A stretch of DNA of 64,000 nt from Polynucleobacter sp. AP-Ainpum-60-G11 (GTDB lineage: Bacteria; Pseudomonadota; Gammaproteobacteria; Burkholderiales; Burkholderiaceae): NCBI RefSeq assembly GCF_018688375.1, contig NZ_CP061318.1, positions 1,178,001 to 1,242,000 of the forward strand. Direction: 5' to 3'. A program made the position numbers and the translations under genes. A model generated the notes under the pieces. The model had not been told where the DNA came from. It was given only the letters and a program-made list of their open reading frames with translations, and did not search any database. Of the stretch, positions 1 to 8,147 are shown piece by piece. Position 1 is the first letter of the stretch; each line of letters starts with the position of its first letter.

Positions 1-387
1 GATAAGAGCGGTACACATGCTGCAGAGTTACGCTACTGGAAAGATGCTGGCATCACTGTAGCGCCTAGCGCCTGGTACAAAGAGACCGGCTCTGGCATGG
101 GCCCTGCACTGAATACTGCATCTGCTATGAACGGCTATATTTTGGCTGACCGCGCTACCTGGCTTTCATTTAAAAACCGTGGCGACCTAACAATCTTGGT
201 TCAAGGCGATCCCAAATTATTTAACCAGTATGGCGTGATGTTGGTTAACCCGGCTAAATTCCCACATGTTAAAAAAGCGGAAGGCCAAGCATTTATCGAC
301 TGGATTACCTCTAAGAATGGTCAAGACGTGATTGCCAGCTATCAAATTGGTGGCGAGCAGCTTTTCTTCCCTAACGCTAAGAAATAA
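1..387 (+). CDS. tupA: tungstate/molybdate-type ABC substrate-binding protein (3' part only)
   Basis: The reading frame is open from base 1, so only the last 128 codons are here; signal peptide and N-terminal lobe lie left of the window. The visible start carries DKSGTH, the motif found in TupA-type periplasmic oxyanion-binding proteins, followed by the second lobe. The family captures tungstate (or molybdate) in the periplasm and delivers it to a TupBC permease. The next gene starts 5 bp after this stop and encodes a second protein with the same DKSGTH motif, so the two are tandem paralogues in one operon. TupB and TupC candidates are about 46 kb away. Tungstate specificity is inferred. Confidence 0.75.
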   Translation, partial: DKSGTHAAELRYWKDAGITVAPSAWYKETGSGMGPALNTASAMNGYILADRATWLSFKNRGDLTILVQGDPKLFNQYGVMLVNPAKFPHVKKAEGQAFIDWITSKNGQDVIASYQIGGEQLFFPNAKK

Positions 388-392
388 TTCAG

Positions 393-1268
393 ATGAAAAA
401 TCCACACCTCTTGATCAGCACACTAATCACCTCATTACTAATAGGAATTGGAATGCAAACATCGCTAGCGCAATCCAACCCCCCAAAAGTAGAGGCAACC
501 TACGGTCAAGGTAGCAAGAGCTTTAAATTGGCAACTGGTAGTCCTGGGGAGTTAGGGCTACTGCAGCAACTTGGCGAAGCTTTTGACAAGAAAGAAGGCG
601 CTCGCTTGGTGTGGATTAAAGCTGGAAGTGGTGCTTCCCTCAACCTGCTAAAAACCCAACAGGTAGACATGATCATGGTGCATGCGCCAGATGGTGTGAA
701 CAAAGCAATTGCTGAGGGATGGGCGACTGGCAGAACTCTGATTGGTTCTAATGAGTTCTATATTGTTGGACCCAAAGCAGATGCGGCAAAAATTAAATCT
801 GCTACCAGCGGTGCAGATGCTTATTCCAAGATCGCTAAGGCGCAAGCCAATTTCATCTCCAGAGGTGATAAATCCGGCACCCACCAAAAAGAGATGGATA
901 TTTGGAAGAAAGCTGGGATTACGCCTGAAGGCAATTGGTATATCGTGACAAATGACTTTATGACAGCATCACTTAAGAGAGCGAATGCAGATAAGGCTTA
1001 TTTCATGACAGATAGCAGCACCTGGGTTGCGGAGAAAAATATCGCGCCTGACTTGCAAATTTTGTATCGCGGCGACCCCTACCTAGTCAATACCTATGAT
1101 GCTTTGGTGGCCCCAGTGGGTGCGACGGAGAATCGTGACATCGCCGCCAAGTTCATTCAGTTTGTAGCATCCGATGAAGGTCAGGCGATTATTCGCAATT
1201 ATGGCAAGACGCAGTACAAAGAAGCCCTCTACAATGATGCTGTCTACGCAAAACAATACGTCCACTAG
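393..1268 (+). CDS. second TupA-like periplasmic oxyanion-binding protein
   Basis: 291 residues with a signal peptide ending near TSLAQS (about residue 27). The fold markers of TupA proteins are present: an early LATGSPGELG segment where typical TupA has a TTS-type anion-binding motif, the AGSGASLNLL helix start near residue 73, NEFYIVGP near residue 120, and RGDKSGTH near residue 160. The family binds tungstate or molybdate for an ABC importer. It follows the first binding protein by 5 bp and precedes a Mop gene by 8 bp, so one operon is likely. The altered first motif may mean a changed ligand, for example another oxyanion, or a non-transport role. Confidence 0.75.
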   Translation: MKNPHLLISTLITSLLIGIGMQTSLAQSNPPKVEATYGQGSKSFKLATGSPGELGLLQQLGEAFDKKEGARLVWIKAGSGASLNLLKTQQVDMIMVHAPDGVNKAIAEGWATGRTLIGSNEFYIVGPKADAAKIKSATSGADAYSKIAKAQANFISRGDKSGTHQKEMDIWKKAGITPEGNWYIVTNDFMTASLKRANADKAYFMTDSSTWVAEKNIAPDLQILYRGDPYLVNTYDALVAPVGATENRDIAAKFIQFVASDEGQAIIRNYGKTQYKEALYNDAVYAKQYVH

Positions 1269-1276
1269 GAGAAATC

Positions 1277-1501
1277 ATGGAACTTAAAGTCAAACTCAGC
1301 GCACGCAATACTCTCAGCGGAAAAGTAGTTGAGCTCAAGATGGGTCAAACCACTTCCCACGTTAAATTAGATATTGGTGCCGGTCACATTGTTACCGCTT
1401 CCATTACTAATGAGGCTGTAGATGAACTCAATCTCAAGGTTGGTGATCAAGCCTGGGCTGTAATTAAGGCATCTGATGTCATGATTGCTAAAGACGCTTA
1501 A
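1277..1501 (+). CDS. molybdopterin/oxyanion-binding Mop (molbindin) protein
   Basis: A 74-residue single TOBE/Mop domain: starts MELKVKLSARNTLSGKV and has VKLDIG, ITNEAVDELNLKVGD and a final VIKASDVMIA, the classic molbindin pattern. Known Mop proteins are cytoplasmic multimers that bind molybdate or tungstate and store or buffer it. A good ribosome binding site (GGAGAAATC) precedes the ATG. It closes the operon with the two binding proteins and is followed directly by a terminator, so import and intracellular storage of the same anion are co-transcribed. Which of the two metals it binds is not visible. Confidence 0.88.
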   Translation: MELKVKLSARNTLSGKVVELKMGQTTSHVKLDIGAGHIVTASITNEAVDELNLKVGDQAWAVIKASDVMIAKDA

Positions 1502-1517
1502 TCTTTAGTTGATATGC

Positions 1518-1546
1518 AAAAGGCCCGCAATGCGGGCCTTTTTTAT
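1518..1546. terminator. bidirectional rho-independent terminator
   Basis: A 10-bp perfect stem (AAGGCCCGCA pairing with TGCGGGCCTT) with a one-base centre and a run of T on the plus side and A on the minus side. It lies between the convergent Mop gene and the minus-strand secreted protein and can serve both. A near-identical stem recurs at 28069-28095. Confidence 0.9.
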
Positions 1547-1588
1547 TTACTACTACAGCACTATTCATGCTGAATTAGTTTTTAATGC

Positions 1589-2170
1589 TTATTTCTTTGG
1601 TGTTACAAATCCAATTGCCGTGTCATCAACAAACTCAACCATCACGTCGTCACCAGCTTTGAATTTCTCAAGACCTAAGACGCTTTGATCTACTTTTACT
1701 TTTTGCTTCTCGCCTGATGGCAATGTGAATGTCACAACACGAGTTTTAGCATCGATTGTGCTGATCTTGACAGTTGCATAAACAGTATCAGTAGTCTCTT
1801 CAAATGGCTTTGCAGAACCTTTGCCAGCAATCACCACTGAACGAACACCAGAAACACCTGGCTTTGCATCTTTAGGAGCTGCCACCAAACCAACGGCAAT
1901 CGCTTGAGCATGCTCAACAACAAATACATCACCCTTCTTCACTTTATCCAAATCATTTACTTGCTTGGATACATTCATTTGAGCTAGGTTACCGTTTGCA
2001 TCTCTCAATACAACGATACGTTTCTTAACATCCACTGAATCAACGGTGGCTGACAATACAACTGCTTCTGCTGCTAAAGGCAACATCTTTGCAGGAGCTT
2101 GAGCAAATGCGGAGCCTGCAACAACCAAGCCAAGTGAGGCAACTAATGTAGCTAATAAAGATTTCTTCAA
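1589..2170 (-). CDS. secreted protein with two internal repeats, unknown function
   Basis: I choose a TTG start at 2170 because AGGAG sits 5 bases upstream of it and the protein then begins directly with a signal peptide (LKKSLLATLVASLG to SAFAQA); an in-frame longer start at 2206 would put 12 residues before it. The 193-residue product has two copies of a roughly 60-residue unit, each running from a V-D-x-K-x-R-x-V strand through GDxxxVE to a final A-x-G-[LF]-V. The second copy is residues about 125-193. Probably a periplasmic beta-rich protein. I do not recognise a named family. It is monocistronic, facing the Mop gene across a terminator. Confidence 0.75.
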   Translation of the reverse strand: MKKSLLATLVASLGLVVAGSAFAQAPAKMLPLAAEAVVLSATVDSVDVKKRIVVLRDANGNLAQMNVSKQVNDLDKVKKGDVFVVEHAQAIAVGLVAAPKDAKPGVSGVRSVVIAGKGSAKPFEETTDTVYATVKISTIDAKTRVVTFTLPSGEKQKVKVDQSVLGLEKFKAGDDVMVEFVDDTAIGFVTPKK

Positions 2171-2354
2171 GATTACTCCTAGATAAGGGTTTGTGATGGG
2201 AGCCAATCCTCTGGCGCCACCGTTTCATTTTAACCATGAAGCACCCTACTTACGCGCCTTAGAACGCCTATTTAGAGCCTAAATTGCAGCAATTTGCTAC
2301 ATTGAAGCCTTGAAGCCGTATTGAGCTTCTAGGCAAATAGTAGAGAGGAAAAAC

Positions 2355-2777
2355 GTGATCTTGATTCAATCTTGGGCAGATGCCAAGCAAGCAGCCTGGC
2401 CAATCCGAAAGCGTGTCTTTATTGAAGAGCAAGGGGTTCCAGAAGAGATGGAGCTAGACGAGTTTGACTTGACCGCCCAACATGCCCTTGCCTACCTGAA
2501 CTCGCAATGCATTGGTACAGCTCGCCTAGCTAGCATGCCTGAGAATATCGGAAGAATTGGGCGCATGGCGGTACTTCCTGCGCACAGATCAGAGGGTATT
2601 GGGAGTCAATTACTCAATGCATTGATAACCAAGGGTAAAGCGCAAGGCATCACTCAGTTTGAGTTACACGCCCAACTATCCGCCATTCCGTTTTATGAGC
2701 GATTTGGTTTTATTGCCCAAGGCGATATCTACGACGAGGCAGGTATCGCGCATCGCGATATGATGCTCATTATCTAA
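2355..2777 (+). CDS. GNAT family N-acetyltransferase
   Basis: 140 residues beginning at GTG (2355), with GAGAGG upstream. Acetyl-CoA binding motif A is visible as RIGRMAVLPAHRSEGIG (residues about 67-83), followed by the C-terminal YERFGF motif near residue 114; the N-terminal FIEEQGVPEE segment resembles the ElaA/YitI-like group. The family transfers an acetyl group from acetyl-CoA to an amine of a small molecule or protein; the acceptor here is unknown. The thioesterase gene follows 16 bp later and is probably co-transcribed. Confidence 0.85.
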   Translation: MILIQSWADAKQAAWPIRKRVFIEEQGVPEEMELDEFDLTAQHALAYLNSQCIGTARLASMPENIGRIGRMAVLPAHRSEGIGSQLLNALITKGKAQGITQFELHAQLSAIPFYERFGFIAQGDIYDEAGIAHRDMMLII

Positions 2778-2793
2778 AGTTATCATCATCCAT

Positions 2794-3213
2794 ATGACTC
2801 AGTCCAATCATCCACCCTTCCTTTTTCGTGTCTGCTACTCCGATACCGATGCCGCAGGATTTGTGTATCACGCCCGCTATTTAGAGATCTTTGAGCGCAG
2901 TCGCTCAGAATGGCTTCAACAAAGAGGTTTAAGCCCAAGCAAATTGGTTAATGAATTTGGAATCGTTCTGCCCGTTCGTGAAATCACCATGAACTTTCAT
3001 AGGCCAGGACGCCTAGATGATCTGCTCAGCATTGATCAAGTCATCGAGCATCGTGGACGAACCCAAATCGCAGTAAAGCAAACAGCGAAACGAATTGTTG
3101 AGGGACTTGAACCAGAGCTGATTGCTAGCGCAGTTCTTCATATTGTCTGTGTTGACACCACCACCCTAAAACCCAAGGGCCTTCCTGATTGGCTGTTTGC
3201 AGCCGATCAATAA
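2794..3213 (+). CDS. YbgC/4HBT-type acyl-CoA thioesterase
   Basis: 139 residues with the hot-dog fold signature YSDTDAAGFVYHARYLEIFE at residues about 15-34, including the catalytic Asp and the helix start typical of 4-hydroxybenzoyl-CoA/YbgC thioesterases. The family hydrolyses acyl-CoA or acyl-ACP thioesters in the cytoplasm. The ATG lies 16 bp after the GNAT gene and 22 bp before the thiol dioxygenase, so a three-gene transcript is likely. There is no Tol-Pal cluster next to it, so a role in envelope biology as for ybgC in the tol operon is not supported here. Confidence 0.88.
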   Translation: MTQSNHPPFLFRVCYSDTDAAGFVYHARYLEIFERSRSEWLQQRGLSPSKLVNEFGIVLPVREITMNFHRPGRLDDLLSIDQVIEHRGRTQIAVKQTAKRIVEGLEPELIASAVLHIVCVDTTTLKPKGLPDWLFAADQ

Positions 3214-3235
3214 CATCATTACTAAAGAGACTTCA

Positions 3236-3814
3236 ATGCAAGAAGGTAAGTTGCTCACTTTTGTAAAAGCACTCGCAATACTCTTAGAGAGTAAGCCTAG
3301 CGAAGAGATTATTTTTTCCAAAGGGAAAGCGCTTCTGGAAAATCTGATTCGTGTTGATGACTGGCTTCCGGTGGAGTTTTGCAAGCCACACCCACAGTAC
3401 TACCAGCAATACTTGCTGTATGCAGATCCACTAGATCGATTTTCTGTCGTTAGCTTTGTCTGGGGTCCTGGCCAAAAAACACCCCTTCACAACCATACTG
3501 TGTGGGGGATGGTCGGACAATTACGCGGGCAAGAGCGTAGCGCAAACTACTACCAACAAACTGATGGCAGCTTCAAAGCGGATGAATCCTTCCTTTGTGA
3601 GCCAGGTCAAGTTGCTACCGTATCCCCCAACACACATGACATCCACGTTGTAGAGAATGCATTAAGCGACCAAACCTCTATCAGCATCCATGTATATGGC
3701 GGCAATATTGGTCGTATTCAGCGCGCGGTGTTTGATCCCATTACAGGCGCGGAAAAATTATTTATCTCGGGTTATGCCAATTTCGTAACACCAAATCTTT
3801 GGAATGCAGCCTGA
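3236..3814 (+). CDS. cysteine dioxygenase-family thiol dioxygenase
   Basis: 192 residues from ATG 3236; this start follows AAAGAG and avoids overlap with the preceding gene. The cupin iron ligands are visible as H85 and H87 (PLHNHT) and H137 (THDIH), with the S150-x-H152-x-Y154 triad of cysteine dioxygenases. Known members oxidise cysteine or 3-mercaptopropionate to the sulfinate with Fe(II) and O2. Where mammalian cysteine dioxygenase has the crosslinking Cys93, this protein has Met92, as in most bacterial members. Substrate is not certain. Confidence 0.85.
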   Translation: MQEGKLLTFVKALAILLESKPSEEIIFSKGKALLENLIRVDDWLPVEFCKPHPQYYQQYLLYADPLDRFSVVSFVWGPGQKTPLHNHTVWGMVGQLRGQERSANYYQQTDGSFKADESFLCEPGQVATVSPNTHDIHVVENALSDQTSISIHVYGGNIGRIQRAVFDPITGAEKLFISGYANFVTPNLWNAA

Positions 3815-3921
3815 TAGCTTAAAATAGCGACTCTTTCTGCAAACACTGCAAGTGTGGCAGCTCACCCCATTGACCGGGACAGTCGTTTAATTGAATACGG
3901 GTCAATATTTATTTGGCCCCT

Positions 3922-5205
3922 ATGTTATTTACAGATCTCGGTTTATCAGAATCAATTCTTCGCGCGATTAGCGAGGAAGGCTATACCAGCCCTACCCCCA
4001 TTCAAGAAAAGTCTATCCCTGCCGTATTAAAGGGCGGAGATTTGCTTGCTGCCGCTCAAACTGGCACTGGTAAAACAGCTGGCTTTACCCTGCCAATTCT
4101 TCAGCGCTTATGCAGTACTGCTAAAGCTGGTGGCAAACGTCAATTACGTGTGTTGATTTTGACCCCTACCCGCGAACTAGCCGCACAAGTTCAAGAGTCC
4201 GTTGTAACCTACGGAAAATATACGGGCCTGAAATCTACCGTGATCTTTGGTGGTGTCGGCGCGAACCCCCAAATCAAAGCTATTGCAGCAGGGCTAGATA
4301 TCTTGGTGGCAACGCCAGGTCGCTTACTCGACTTAATGTCACAGAACTGTGTTTCACTCGCCAATATTGAAATCCTCGTTCTGGACGAAGCCGATCGCAT
4401 GTTGGATATGGGTTTCTTGCGTGATATTAAAAAGATTTTGGCAGCACTGCCTAAACAACGTCAGAACCTATTATTTTCTGCAACCTTCTCCACAGAGATT
4501 AAGGCCTTAGCTGATGGCTTACTGAATTCACCAGCATTAATTGAAGTGGCGCGTAGCAATAGCACTAATGAAGCAATTGCTCAGCTCATTCATCCTGTAG
4601 ATAGAAACCAAAAGCATCCTTTGTTGGCACATTTGATTAAAAGTAATCAGTGGCAACAAGTTCTCGTCTTTACTCGTACCAAGCATGGCGCTAATAAATT
4701 AGTGACCCAGCTCGAGAAAGATGGCATCACTGCTATGGCCATTCATGGCAATAAGAGTCAAAGTGCTCGCACCAAGGCATTGGCAGACTTTAAAGATGGA
4801 AAAATCACCGTCTTAGTTGCTACGGATATTGCGGCACGCGGTATCGATATTGATCAACTCCCCCATGTGGTGAACTACGATTTACCTAACGTCTCCGAAG
4901 ACTACGTTCACCGTATCGGTAGAACCGGTAGAGCGGGCTCGAATGGCGTTGCAGTCTCCTTGGTCTGCGTTGATGAGCATCAGATGCTCAAAGATATTGA
5001 AAAACTCATTAAACAAAAGCTGCCACAAGAAGTCATTGCTGGATTTGAACCAGATCCAAATGCAGTGGCACAACCCATTCAATTGCGTAGTCAACAGCAT
5101 CAACAATCCAGAAAGCCTAGACCAGGCAATGCTGGAGGGGGCAATGGCGGAGGCAAGCCTGCAGCTAAACGTGGTAGCCCACCAAAGCGTAGTTTTAATC
5201 GATAA
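3922..5205 (+). CDS. rhlE: DEAD-box ATP-dependent RNA helicase, RhlE type
   Basis: 427 residues from ATG 3922; an in-frame TTG at 3913 is possible but adds only three residues and has no better ribosome site. Motifs in order: Q motif TPIQEKSIP, Walker [26 protein letters not shown] ([14 protein letters not shown]), SAT, then the second RecA domain with [11 protein letters not shown] and [10 protein letters not shown]. The tail is basic and Gly/Ser/Gln-rich (from about residue 390), usual for RhlE RNA binding. The family unwinds RNA in ribosome assembly and decay. It is probably transcribed alone or with selD, 44 bp downstream. Confidence 0.95.
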   Translation: MLFTDLGLSESILRAISEEGYTSPTPIQEKSIPAVLKGGDLLAAAQTGTGKTAGFTLPILQRLCSTAKAGGKRQLRVLILTPTRELAAQVQESVVTYGKYTGLKSTVIFGGVGANPQIKAIAAGLDILVATPGRLLDLMSQNCVSLANIEILVLDEADRMLDMGFLRDIKKILAALPKQRQNLLFSATFSTEIKALADGLLNSPALIEVARSNSTNEAIAQLIHPVDRNQKHPLLAHLIKSNQWQQVLVFTRTKHGANKLVTQLEKDGITAMAIHGNKSQSARTKALADFKDGKITVLVATDIAARGIDIDQLPHVVNYDLPNVSEDYVHRIGRTGRAGSNGVAVSLVCVDEHQMLKDIEKLIKQKLPQEVIAGFEPDPNAVAQPIQLRSQQHQQSRKPRPGNAGGGNGGGKPAAKRGSPPKRSFNR

Positions 5206-5249
5206 AATCCCACTAATATTGCACCAATACGATTTGATTTATTGAGTTA

Positions 5250-6317
5250 ATGAACATGAACACTGCACACCCTCAAGAGCCTCGCCTAACTTCTCTTTCA
5301 CATGGCGGTGGCTGTGGCTGCAAGATTGCCCCAGGGGTGCTTTCAGAGATTCTGAAAAGCGTTCCACAACTACCATTTCCTAAAGAGCTCTTGATCGGTA
5401 TTGAGACCTCTGATGATGCAGCTGTGTATCAAATTAATGAGTCGCAAGCAATTGTTGCTACAACCGATTTCTTTATGCCTATCGTGGATGATCCATTTGA
5501 TTTTGGCAAGATTGCTGCTACCAATGCCATTAGCGATATTTATGCGATGGGTGGCACGCCGCTATTTGCTTTGGCACTAGTAGGTATGCCAATCAAAGTG
5601 CTATCTAATGCAACTATCGCGCGGATTCTTGAAGGCGGTGCTGAAGCCTGTAGATCAGCCGGAATTCCGATTGCAGGTGGTCATACCATTGATTCAGTTG
5701 AGCCGATCTATGGCCTAGTTGCTATCGGCATTGTTGATCCGAAGCGCGTGAAGAGTAATGCTGCAGCTAAGGCAGGAGATGTTCTCATTTTAGGCAAGCC
5801 ATTAGGCGTAGGCATTTTGTCTGCTGCACTCAAAAAAGATCTATTGGACGATACTGGTTATCAAGAGATGATCGCCAATACGACGAAGTTAAATTCTGCA
5901 GGGCCAGCACTTGCTAAGTTAGACGGTGTGCATGCCTTAACCGACGTAACAGGTTTTGGTCTAGCGGGTCACACCCTAGAATTGGCGCGAGGTTCAAAAC
6001 TTACCGCACAAATTGATTGGCAAGCAGTTCCCCTGCTAACTCATGTTCAAAGCCTGGCTGATCAAGGCATCATCACCGGCGCATCAGATCGTAACTGGCA
6101 AAGTTATGGATTAGAGGTTTGCTTGCCAGAGCAATTTACTCCTGCACAACAAGCTCTTCTCACAGATCCTCAAACTAGCGGTGGCCTACTCGTATCATGC
6201 AGCGCAGATAGTGTTGACGCTGTTTTAGAAATCTTTCAGAAGCACGACTTTGCTAGCGCGCGCGTCATTGGAAAAATGGTGGACAAGCAAGAACAGCATC
6301 TAAAGGTCTTGCTTTAA
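5250..6317 (+). CDS. selD: selenide, water dikinase SelD
   Basis: 355 residues. The N-terminal glycine-rich loop HGGGCGCK carries the catalytic Cys22 and Lys25 (equivalent to Cys17/Lys20 of the E. coli enzyme); Cys, not selenocysteine, is encoded. AIRS-type ATP-binding motifs follow, including TDFFMPIVDDPFDFG near residue 72. SelD makes selenophosphate from selenide and ATP for selenocysteine synthesis or for 2-selenouridine in tRNA. No selA, selB, selC or selU is in the window. The stop codon shares the bases TTAA with the stop of the convergent dehydrogenase. Confidence 0.95.
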   Translation: MNMNTAHPQEPRLTSLSHGGGCGCKIAPGVLSEILKSVPQLPFPKELLIGIETSDDAAVYQINESQAIVATTDFFMPIVDDPFDFGKIAATNAISDIYAMGGTPLFALALVGMPIKVLSNATIARILEGGAEACRSAGIPIAGGHTIDSVEPIYGLVAIGIVDPKRVKSNAAAKAGDVLILGKPLGVGILSAALKKDLLDDTGYQEMIANTTKLNSAGPALAKLDGVHALTDVTGFGLAGHTLELARGSKLTAQIDWQAVPLLTHVQSLADQGIITGASDRNWQSYGLEVCLPEQFTPAQQALLTDPQTSGGLLVSCSADSVDAVLEIFQKHDFASARVIGKMVDKQEQHLKVLL

Positions 6318-7195
6318 TCTGCGTTTAAATTAAAGACACTCGAGAAATCGAGTTGTCCATTACCCGCTTTACTGTGAACTTCGTAAAGCTTGCGGGCTAA
6401 GTCTCCTAATGGAACACTGGCGTCTAGATCGCCTGCATTCTCGGTCGCCAGCCCCAAATCTTTCAACATCAAATCTACGCCAAAGCCTCCTGCGTAAGCT
6501 TTAGATGATGGCACATTCTCCATAACGCCGGGGCAAGGGTTGTAGAGTTCCAAGACCCAATTACGTCCCGAGCTCTTGGACATAATATCTGAGAGCACTT
6601 TGGGGTCCATGCCATTGGCTATGCCTAAACGCAATGCCTCGCTAGTCCCTAGCATCTGAATACCCAACAGCATGTTGTTGCAGACCTTAACAGTTTGGCC
6701 ACTACCATTTGCGCCCGCATGAAAGACATTCTTACCCATCTGCTCTAGCAATGGCCTTGCACGCACAACAGCAGCTGAATCGCCACCCACCATAAAGGTC
6801 AAGGTGCCCGCTTGGGCTCCTGCCGTTCCACCAGATACCGGTGCATCAATCATGGCAAAGCCCTTAGCTTTTGCTGCCGCAGCCACAACTTGAGAAACCT
6901 TCGGAGAAATCGTAGAGCAATCTATCAGCAAGGCCTTAGGGCTCGCCGTAGCAAGTAAACCAGAATCACCTAAATACAAAGCCTCCACATGGCGCGAGGC
7001 TGGGAGCATGCTGATGATGACCTCAGCATCTTTAGTAGCTTCTGATGCACTGTGCGCAGAAACGCCACCAGCAGCCTTAAAAGCATCGAGCTGAGCCTGC
7101 ACCAGATCAAAGCCGTGGACTTGATGCCCTGCCTTAATTAAATTGAGGGCCATGGGCAGTCCCATATTACCCAAACCCAAGAATGCGACTTTCAT
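6314..7195 (-). CDS. 3-hydroxyisobutyrate dehydrogenase-family oxidoreductase
   Basis: 293 residues. N-terminal Rossmann motif GLGNMGLPMA (residues 7-16), the substrate-binding DAPVSGGTAGAQAGTL signature near residue 118, and the catalytic Lys in KVCNNMLLG near residue 168. The beta-hydroxyacid dehydrogenase family oxidises 3-hydroxyisobutyrate, tartronate semialdehyde or related substrates with NAD(P). Neighbours do not include valine-catabolic genes, so the exact substrate is open. Its 3' end overlaps selD by four bases, tail to tail. Confidence 0.85.
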   Translation of the reverse strand: MKVAFLGLGNMGLPMALNLIKAGHQVHGFDLVQAQLDAFKAAGGVSAHSASEATKDAEVIISMLPASRHVEALYLGDSGLLATASPKALLIDCSTISPKVSQVVAAAAKAKGFAMIDAPVSGGTAGAQAGTLTFMVGGDSAAVVRARPLLEQMGKNVFHAGANGSGQTVKVCNNMLLGIQMLGTSEALRLGIANGMDPKVLSDIMSKSSGRNWVLELYNPCPGVMENVPSSKAYAGGFGVDLMLKDLGLATENAGDLDASVPLGDLARKLYEVHSKAGNGQLDFSSVFNLNAD

Positions 7196-7279
7196 ATATG
7201 CCCCTAATGAGATGATGCAGTTCTAAGATCTCACTATAGCTTGCTTATAAACTTGTCGAATAAATTACCGGGGAATGGC

Positions 7280-7579
7280 ATGAGCATCAAAGTGATTGGC
7301 CTGATTCAGTTAAATGACCTAGAGGCTTTTGAGGAGTATCGCTCTCAAGTGGGAGATACAGTAGCCCTGTATCGGGGAAAAATTGCATCACGTGGATCTT
7401 TTAATGCATTCCTCTGGAATGAATTACATTGTGGCTCCTTTAGCGCCTTTGTGGAGCTCGAGTTTCCTAGCCTAGCGGACTCCCAGGCTTGGGCTAGTAG
7501 CCCGGAATATCAAAATTTGCTACCCATCAGAACAAAGGCGATGAAGCTGACGCTATTTTCCATCAGCGAATCAAAATAA
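7280..7579 (+). CDS. DUF1330-like small protein
   Basis: 99 residues from ATG 7280, chosen because GGGGAA lies 5 bases before it; the in-frame start 39 bp earlier has no ribosome site. The sequence has the ferredoxin-like dimeric alpha+beta layout of DUF1330 proteins: a first strand VIGLIQLND, then FEEYRSQVGDTVALYRGKIASRG, and a Phe-Val-Glu-Leu strand followed by the SLADSQAWASSPEYQNLLPIR helix. Function unknown in the family. It is divergent from the dehydrogenase. Confidence 0.7.
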   Translation: MSIKVIGLIQLNDLEAFEEYRSQVGDTVALYRGKIASRGSFNAFLWNELHCGSFSAFVELEFPSLADSQAWASSPEYQNLLPIRTKAMKLTLFSISESK

Positions 7580-7583
7580 AGCC

Positions 7584-7612
7584 CGGCTCCTTGTGGGGGC
7601 CAGGCTGAATTC
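7584..7612. terminator. possible terminator hairpin between convergent genes
   Basis: An imperfect stem (AGCCCGGCTCC with GGGGGCCAGGCT, loop TTGTG) follows the DUF1330 gene stop. There is no clear T run, so this is a weak call. Confidence 0.35.
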
Positions 7613-7630
7613 AACTCGGAGTAAGACGAA

Positions 7631-7819
7631 TTACTTCTTAGCTTCCATCGCTTCTTTAGCGGCTGTAATTTCTTTACGACGCTCTTTACATGCCCCAGCA
7701 ATCTCTTGTAAAGCTTTGCGAGCACGCGCTGCAGATGCCTTAACGCCTTTTTCAATGAACTTTTCGTTTTCTGCTTTATATGTTTCAAAAGCAGCCAACA
7801 ATGTATCGTGTTGTGACAT
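7631..7819 (-). CDS. small helical Lys/Ala-rich protein, unknown function
   Basis: 62 residues from ATG 7819, which has AGGAGAC just upstream; an in-frame start 24 bp earlier would ignore that site. The chain is almost entirely predicted helix and highly charged, with a basic C-terminal half (KASAARARKALQEIAGACKE). This resembles histone-H1-like or nucleoid-associated small proteins common in betaproteobacteria, but no diagnostic motif is present. DNA binding is only a guess from charge. Confidence 0.65.
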   Translation of the reverse strand: MSQHDTLLAAFETYKAENEKFIEKGVKASAARARKALQEIAGACKERRKEITAAKEAMEAKK

Positions 7820-8147
7820 CTTGTCTCCTATGTTTCTAATCAAAGTATGAGTATTGAGCTCGGAATTAGTATATCCCCATAAAAACCACTGGATTTCACC
7901 GGTAATATCAGGGATAACTCTTAGATGCTATAAAACCCCCAAAATAGAAAAAATATAAAAACTAACGGAGACACACGTGAAATTCAGAAATATCCCTTGT
8001 TTTGCCGATAAAACAGGCAGTTACACCCCTTTTAACTCCAGGGCAGCACAAGTCCTGAAATAAAGCGCAGCAGTGCTGCGGCAAAGTAAATCCTGCTGAT
8101 TGAATCCAATTTCAATCGGTAAATGCAATGAATACAGAGAAAAAGAG
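7820..8147 (+). promoter_or_regulatory. leader region with leader peptide and two inverted repeats
   Basis: This 328-bp stretch between divergent genes is AT-rich on its left side (7860-7965). It contains a short ORF with a strong ribosome site (7977-8063), a 7-bp inverted repeat immediately after its stop (CGCAGCA/TGCTGCG, 8066-8080), and a second perfect 7-bp inverted repeat with a 6-base loop (GATTGAA/TTCAATC, 8098-8117). The rhodanese gene starts at 8148. The order leader peptide, hairpin, hairpin, structural gene resembles translational or transcriptional attenuation; that is inference. Confidence 0.5.
7977..8063 (+). CDS. candidate 28-residue leader peptide
   Basis: A GTG-initiated ORF with GGAG six bases upstream, an almost ideal ribosome site. 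The peptide reads VKFRNIPCFADKTGSY followed by TPFNSRAAQVLK and has one Cys at position 8. It ends two bases before an inverted repeat and 84 bp before the four-domain rhodanese gene. I do not recognise the peptide. Good spacing and the following hairpins argue that it is translated and regulatory, not chance. Confidence 0.5.
   Translation: MKFRNIPCFADKTGSYTPFNSRAAQVLK

Noticed and set aside
2040-2237. Frame on the minus strand overlapping the repeat protein start
   Set aside because: Composition is Cys/Ser/Arg-rich and lacks any motif; it is a shadow of the signal-peptide-coding region.
7241-7279. Upstream in-frame start of the DUF1330-like gene
   Set aside because: No ribosome site and it would put unlike residues before the conserved first strand; ATG 7280 has GGGGAA at good spacing.
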